35,179 nt of DNA. It comes from Bradyrhizobium sp. MOS002. GTDB lineage: Bacteria > Pseudomonadota > Alphaproteobacteria > Rhizobiales > Xanthobacteraceae. This document shows positions 31,133 to 35,179 of the stretch, in pieces. The notes beneath the pieces were generated by a model. That model was not told the origin of the DNA, made no database searches, and was given only the letters and a program-made list of their open reading frames with translations. The translations under genes were made by a program, and so were the position numbers. The DNA lies in contig NZ_PYFX01000030.1 of NCBI RefSeq assembly GCF_003020115.1, positions 1 to 35,179 of the forward strand, read 5' to 3'. Numbering within the stretch: the first letter of the stretch is position 1; the number at the start of each line of letters is the position of its first letter.

Positions 31133-32722
31133 ATGCTGCGTCGCGTTCGGCAGTTTTGTGGGTCCGCTATGGGCGAAATTCGCAACTTCCGGTCCGGGAA
31201 CAACGGTGACCCCCCTTCACACAGCGTGGGGCCTCGCCGTCTGGCTGCGATCATTGTCGGTGACATCGCTTCCTACAGCCGCCTCATGCAGGCTGACGAA
31301 GAGGGCACGCACGTCCGCGTCAAGCGGATCGAGCGGGATCTCATCCAGCCCAGCATCGTCGAGCACCATGGGAGTCTGGTGAAGACGACGGGCGATGGCT
31401 TCATCGCAATTTTCGACAGTCCGGTCGAGGCCGTCCGCTGCAGCATCGTCATCCAGCAGAATCTCATCGGCCGCAACGCCTCGCTTCCGAAGGACACCCG
31501 GATCGAGTATCGGATTGGCGTCAATCTGGGTGACGTCATCGTGGAGCCGGACGATGTCTACGGCGACGGCGTCAACATCGCAACGCGCATCGAGGGCATT
31601 GCCGAGCCAGGCCAGGTCTTTATCTCCGGCGCGATCTACGAGCAGATCAAGCACAAGGTCGTGTGCGGTTACGAGTCGCTCGGGGACCGCAAAGTCAAGA
31701 ACATCACCGATCCCGTGCGCGTCTATAAAGTGCTGCCGGATGCAGACGCGGTCGGCAGGACGCGGGGGCGGCGCGAGAATGCTCTGATCTTTCTCTTGGG
31801 TATCACGCTGTCGGTGATGGCCGCCGGCGTGCTGTGGTATCTTCTGGCTCAGGCGCCGGGCAGGGTAGGCGAGCAGGCCACCGGGCCCACCGCTTCTCCT
31901 GCCGCTTCTCCTGCCGCATTACCGAGCCCGCAGCCTCCGCCGCGCGAAGCGGCGTCGCAGACGCCCCAGCCTTCTCCCTCCGCGGCTTCGTCATCTCCGT
32001 CGCCCGCTCCCGCGCCAAGTCAATCCGCGGTTCAATCTGCAACTGCCGTCCGCGAGCCTGAGATGGTCGCCATTCGCGGCGGTAGCTTTGCGATGGGAAG
32101 CAATGACGACCCGACCGAGCGTCCTGTCCATCAGGTGACGGTCAAGCCGTTCTCGATCGGCAAATATCCGGTGACCGTGCAGGAATGGAACGAGTGCGCC
32201 GCTGCAAAGGCGTGCGGCTTCACGGCCGTCGGCAAGGATGATGCACCGGTCAGCAATGTGAGCTGGACCGACGCGCAGCAATATGCGGCTTACCTCGCTC
32301 AGGCGACGAAGAAGGCTTATCGGCTTCCGAGCGAAGCCGAATGGGAATATGCCGCGCGGGGCGGAACGCAAACCAAATATTGGTGGGGCGACAAGCTGCA
32401 GCCGGGCATGGCCGGCTGCAAGGATTGCGGTGATCTCGCGGCCGAGCAGCCGGCGAAAGTCGGCAGCTTCAGGTCGAATCCATTCGGGCTGCACGACATG
32501 GGCGGCGGTGTCGATCAGTGGGTCGAGGACTGCTGGCACAAGACCTATCAGGGCGCGCCCGCCGACGGCTCGGCATGGAGCAGCGGGGACTGCGGCGCTC
32601 ATGTCCTGCGCTCGGGCTCCTGGAAGAACGATTCACGATATGTGCGGCCATCCAACCGCGATGGCTACGACACCAACGTTCGTTATCCCACGCACGGCTT
32701 CCGCGTGGCGCTCAGCCCTTAA
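31133..32722 (+). CDS. membrane class III cyclase fused to a sulfatase-modifying-factor-like domain
   Basis: From the ATG at 31133 (GGGGA upstream) the protein is 529 aa; an in-frame TTG at 31106 and an ATG at 31169 are alternatives. Residues about 34-200 form a class III adenylate/guanylate cyclase domain with metal aspartates D44 (VGDIASYSRLM) and D88 (KTTGDGF). A membrane helix follows at 217-239, then a Pro/Ala/Ser-rich linker to about 305. An FGE/SUMF1-like domain follows (GGSFAMGSNDDPTE, then YRLPSEAEWEYAARGG and GFRVALSP). The catalytic cysteine pair of true formylglycine-generating enzymes is not present (GSWKNDSRY instead), so this domain probably binds ligands outside the membrane and regulates the cyclase. 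Confidence 0.88.
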   Translation: MLRRVRQFCGSAMGEIRNFRSGNNGDPPSHSVGPRRLAAIIVGDIASYSRLMQADEEGTHVRVKRIERDLIQPSIVEHHGSLVKTTGDGFIAIFDSPVEAVRCSIVIQQNLIGRNASLPKDTRIEYRIGVNLGDVIVEPDDVYGDGVNIATRIEGIAEPGQVFISGAIYEQIKHKVVCGYESLGDRKVKNITDPVRVYKVLPDADAVGRTRGRRENALIFLLGITLSVMAAGVLWYLLAQAPGRVGEQATGPTASPAASPAALPSPQPPPREAASQTPQPSPSAASSSPSPAPAPSQSAVQSATAVREPEMVAIRGGSFAMGSNDDPTERPVHQVTVKPFSIGKYPVTVQEWNECAAAKACGFTAVGKDDAPVSNVSWTDAQQYAAYLAQATKKAYRLPSEAEWEYAARGGTQTKYWWGDKLQPGMAGCKDCGDLAAEQPAKVGSFRSNPFGLHDMGGGVDQWVEDCWHKTYQGAPADGSAWSSGDCGAHVLRSGSWKNDSRYVRPSNRDGYDTNVRYPTHGFRVALSP

Positions 32723-32737
32723 GTGGAGGAGTTGGTG

Positions 32738-33181
32738 ATGCAGATCCTTCGTTGCGTCGCGCTGGCGGCGGCGCTCGCTTTGCTCCCGGGGGCAGCCTTC
32801 TCGCAAGGCAAGGCAGCCCCCAAGGACGCAAAGCTGTATTTCATCACCCCGCATGACGGACAGAAGGTCCGCGGCGGATTCTGGATCCGGTTCGGCTTGC
32901 GCAACATGGGAGTGACCCATGCCGGCGACGAGTATCAGAACGCCGGTCACCATCATCTGCTGATCGACGTCAACGACCCCATCGATCCCAAGGAGCCGAT
33001 CCTGCAGGACAAGTCGCATCTGCATTTCGGGGCGGGACAAACCGAAACGCTGCTCGAACTTCCGCCCGGGACGCACACGCTTCAGCTCGTGCTAGGCGAT
33101 GCCAAGCATTATCCGTTCGAGCCGCCCATTGTTTCGGAGAAGATCACGATACGGGTCAGGCAGCCCGTGACGGCGAAGTAA
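32738..33181 (+). CDS. exported DUF4399 protein
   Basis: The ATG at 32738 follows GGAGG, 15 bases after the cyclase stop, so it is cotranscribed. The 147-aa protein has a signal peptide (LRCVALAAALALLPGAAFSQ). The mature domain has FITPHDGQKVRGGFWIRFGL, the His-rich motif NAGHHHLLIDV, then LHFGAGQTETLLELPPGTHT and LQLVLGD. This is the DUF4399 pattern, a small beta-rich periplasmic domain of unknown function whose His cluster could bind metal. Its position suggests it may be a periplasmic ligand or partner for the cyclase's outer domain. Confidence 0.88.
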   Translation: MQILRCVALAAALALLPGAAFSQGKAAPKDAKLYFITPHDGQKVRGGFWIRFGLRNMGVTHAGDEYQNAGHHHLLIDVNDPIDPKEPILQDKSHLHFGAGQTETLLELPPGTHTLQLVLGDAKHYPFEPPIVSEKITIRVRQPVTAK

Positions 33182-33431
33182 ATCGCAAGCAGGGTCTAAG
33201 GTGTCATTCCACCATTGCCGTCACTGGCCGCCGCTGCTGCGATGCGTATATTTTTAAGGAGATCAGCTTCGAGCGACAGGACTGGCAATGAACCTGCACC
33301 CTTGGTGCTTTTCGGCCTGGCAGTCACCCCGATCATTGCGATTTGACGTGGTTCGCTTTGAGAGCTTTGAACCTTTTTCGCGATGCGAGCGTCTTATAAT
33401 TGAAGCTTCCCTAAGCTTCACCCCCACCAGA

Positions 33432-33460
33432 AAGCCCCGCTTCCCCCGGCGGGGTTTTCG
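33432..33460 (+). terminator. Rho-independent terminator
   Basis: CCCCGC (33435-33440) pairs with GCGGGG (33449-33454), extended by A-T and G-T pairs, around an 8-base loop. TTTTCGCTTTT follows. It can end the cyclase/DUF4399 transcript about 250 bp after the DUF4399 stop. Confidence 0.7.
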
Positions 33461-33783
33461 CTTTTGCGCGCTGCATCAACGCACCAAGCTTGGTTCGTTC
33501 TACGGCTTACTAGCCGCACCAACACCACTCCTGTTCTTGAAACGTCTTACCCAAATAACGGTCTGTCGCATACGTCATTGTCATCGGCGGTGTACTCATC
33601 GTGAAAAGAGCGCTCTTGGGCAAGCGTCGCAGAAGCTGATCGACCTGGAGCTTCCACGCTTTCCAGCGGACTTATCGATTTAGATCCGAGACGCTCGCTG
33701 AAACCAGGTTTGGGCCGCCACTAATGACAATCGGCCAAGCGCCAATCTCTAGGTGCAAACCAACTCGTATATTCATTTGCCGA

Positions 33784-33799
33784 TGTGAGCGAGTTCACA
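33784..33799. promoter_or_regulatory. CRP-type palindrome upstream of the C1 peptidase
   Basis: TGTGAGCGAGTTCACA matches TGTGA-N6-TCACA at all ten defined positions. Its centre lies about 93 bp before the peptidase ATG at 33885. Confidence 0.6.
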
Positions 33800-33884
33800 C
33801 GCGCTCCGCGCGTCCGGGCGTATTCAACTTTAGGGGACAAGGGATAGATGAAACGACCACGTCGACAGCACCGTCGGAGGTATC

Positions 33885-35179
33885 ATGCTTCACTATTCAT
33901 CCGAGACAGCAGAGCTTCTCAGAGAACACTATCACCCGCACTCGACCACAAAACCGGAGCACGTCAGGGTCACTCCGTCACCGGTTTTGGACAAACATGC
34001 CTATGCTAGGGCGTTGGCCGAAGGCTTGCGAGCCTCTACGAAGTTTGGACGCGTGGATGTGCTTGGACCGCGAGCGCTCCGGGAGCCCGTCAGCGGCGTC
34101 TATTCGTTGGCGCAATGGCAATCGGGATTCAAGCTCCAGAATGACCGCGGTACATGCTGGGCTTTTGCGGGTGCCGCGGCTTTGGAGGCGGCATATCGAC
34201 GCAAGTATGGTCTGCTCATCGATGTATCCGAAGAATACATCTTTCATATGGGCAAAGCGTTTGCTTTGAATCGAGACAGCGCGGGGGCGGCAGCGCGTCC
34301 GGTAGAGAACAATTCCTCGCTGACCGGTTTCCAAGGCAGTGGAGATATTGCGGAGAAAATTTCGGAGAATGCCTCGCCTCCAGAGGATGCGGCTCCATAC
34401 TTACAAAATCAGCAGACGTTGTTGGACATCTTACCCGTGTTGGGATTTGCAGGCGTGGAAGCAGTGGCGAGCCAAGAGGACTACGACGCCGTTGAATTTT
34501 GTGAACAACACATTCCGCTCCTGGCGCGGGTGAACGCTCGCTACAGAGCGGCGGGTTGGGGGTCTCTTGGCAACAACCCGAGCATCATCGCGCTGGAGAA
34601 TACCATCCTCGCGGACCGCGAAGTAATCTGCGATGTCTTCCACAAGACCCCGAACATCGGAGGTCACGTGCTTTTGCTGATCGGCTTCGATCGCAATCGA
34701 CAGGTGTTCTTCGCTAAGAACCACTGGGGCGAAGGCAAATTCATCGAGATCGCCTACAACAACGATCCGAACTGGCAGATTAATTCGGGCTGGTACATCA
34801 CGGACGTCGTCGATCCAACGTTTGTGCAGAGCGAGGCTTGTTGGCTTGGCAACTGGCATGCAAACGTGGGGAACTCCTCGTTTCGGCTTATCCTGCGGAG
34901 GTCTGAGGATTTTGCCAATCCGGGGACGCCGACGAAGCTTGGGACGGCGTACTTGAGCGATGGGCCTCACGACGTGAACGGACTATTTCTAAACGGGGGC
35001 GCTCATCTGCGTATGTTTATTGCGCCGACAACCGCCCCAGTTTCCATTGGAACACTGAGCGGCTGGCAGATCGACGCCGACCTAAACTTTTCCGACATCT
35101 ACAACGCGGCTGGGCAGGCCGGACAAGAGTCTGCCGCACTCTCCCGCTTCAACACACGCTTCGCAGCTCTGTTCGACAA
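33885..35179 (+). CDS. papain-family (C1) cysteine peptidase with BTRD1-like repeat, 3' end outside window
   Basis: The ATG at 33885 has CGGAGG with a 4-base gap; 431 codons are visible and the frame runs off the window. The papain triad is present: the oxyanion Gln and nucleophile in QNDRGTCWAF (Q85, C91), H261 in GGHVLLLIGFD, and N279 in AKNHWGEG. No signal peptide is obvious at the N-terminus. After the peptidase domain the sequence continues with a beta-rich part and ends RFNTRFAALFD. That tail looks like the start of the BTRD1 unit seen at the left edge (RFAAIWE). A CRP-like site lies upstream. Family members cut peptides; the substrate is unknown. Confidence 0.88.
   Translation, partial: MLHYSSETAELLREHYHPHSTTKPEHVRVTPSPVLDKHAYARALAEGLRASTKFGRVDVLGPRALREPVSGVYSLAQWQSGFKLQNDRGTCWAFAGAAALEAAYRRKYGLLIDVSEEYIFHMGKAFALNRDSAGAAARPVENNSSLTGFQGSGDIAEKISENASPPEDAAPYLQNQQTLLDILPVLGFAGVEAVASQEDYDAVEFCEQHIPLLARVNARYRAAGWGSLGNNPSIIALENTILADREVICDVFHKTPNIGGHVLLLIGFDRNRQVFFAKNHWGEGKFIEIAYNNDPNWQINSGWYITDVVDPTFVQSEACWLGNWHANVGNSSFRLILRRSEDFANPGTPTKLGTAYLSDGPHDVNGLFLNGGAHLRMFIAPTTAPVSIGTLSGWQIDADLNFSDIYNAAGQAGQESAALSRFNTRFAALFD

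Larger units (their letters stand above)
33182..33884. other. 0.7-kb interval with terminator and CRP-like site
   Basis: The interval contains the terminator at 33432-33460 and the CRP-like palindrome at 33784-33799. A 131-codon frame at 33288-33683 runs across the terminator and has non-coding composition. Nothing else is seen. Confidence 0.5.

Noticed and set aside
33288..33683. 131-codon plus-strand frame after the DUF4399 gene
   Set aside because: It runs through a clear Rho-independent terminator and has non-coding composition.

Overview
The window is GC-rich chromosomal DNA, most likely from an alphaproteobacterium of the Bradyrhizobium type. I infer this from the phasin, the dense scatter of very small hypothetical proteins that look like families common in that genus, the YcaO/TfuA pair and two class III nucleotide cyclases. 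No tRNA, rRNA, CRISPR array, insertion sequence or integrase was seen, so this is accessory-rich chromosome rather than an obvious mobile island.

Layout. 1-7.4 kb: the end of a bacterial-tandem-repeat (BTRD1-like) protein, then mostly small hypotheticals, a coupled pair (4675-3987) and an SGNH-hydrolase pair (7359-6158). 7.5-11.7 kb: a Gly/Ser-rich exported protein, a diheme cytochrome c, and a tight minus-strand run of TauE/SafE exporter, 59-aa membrane protein and LuxR-type regulator. 12.7-16.9 kb: a GNAT-like protein, a 52-aa membrane protein and an 1116-aa zinc-ribbon/cyclase/ATPase/TPR signalling protein. 17.2-26.4 kb: the most interesting block. It holds a secreted HExxH metallopeptidase candidate, TfuA, YcaO, a small secreted protein with a Gly-rich tail, and a complete peptide-type ABC importer. 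27-30.4 kb: short genes, a double-frameshift pseudogene, phasin and a SnoaL-like exported protein. 31-35.2 kb: a cyclase fused to a sulfatase-modifying-factor-like domain, a DUF4399 protein, and a papain-family (C1) peptidase cut off at the window edge just where a BTRD1-like repeat begins.

How genes may work together. TfuA and YcaO overlap by ATGA and follow the secreted small protein by 44 bp, behind one good sigma70-like promoter. This looks like a peptide- or protein-modifying (thioamide-type) system whose substrate may be the small exported protein. The flanking metallopeptidase and peptide importer are plausible processing and uptake partners, but that is inference.

Two signals run across the window. 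First, three palindromes of the form TGTGA-N6-TCAC(A/G) lie upstream of unrelated genes, two of them exact matches to the CRP core, in a window that also encodes two class III cyclases. Second, an approximately 90-base element occurs twice (551-642 and 28610-28697) with 26 of its first 28 bases identical and a compensated 3' hairpin whose loop holds CTCC. The second copy has a CRP/FNR-like site and a -10 box at the right distance for an activated start. This looks like a small RNA or structured leader.
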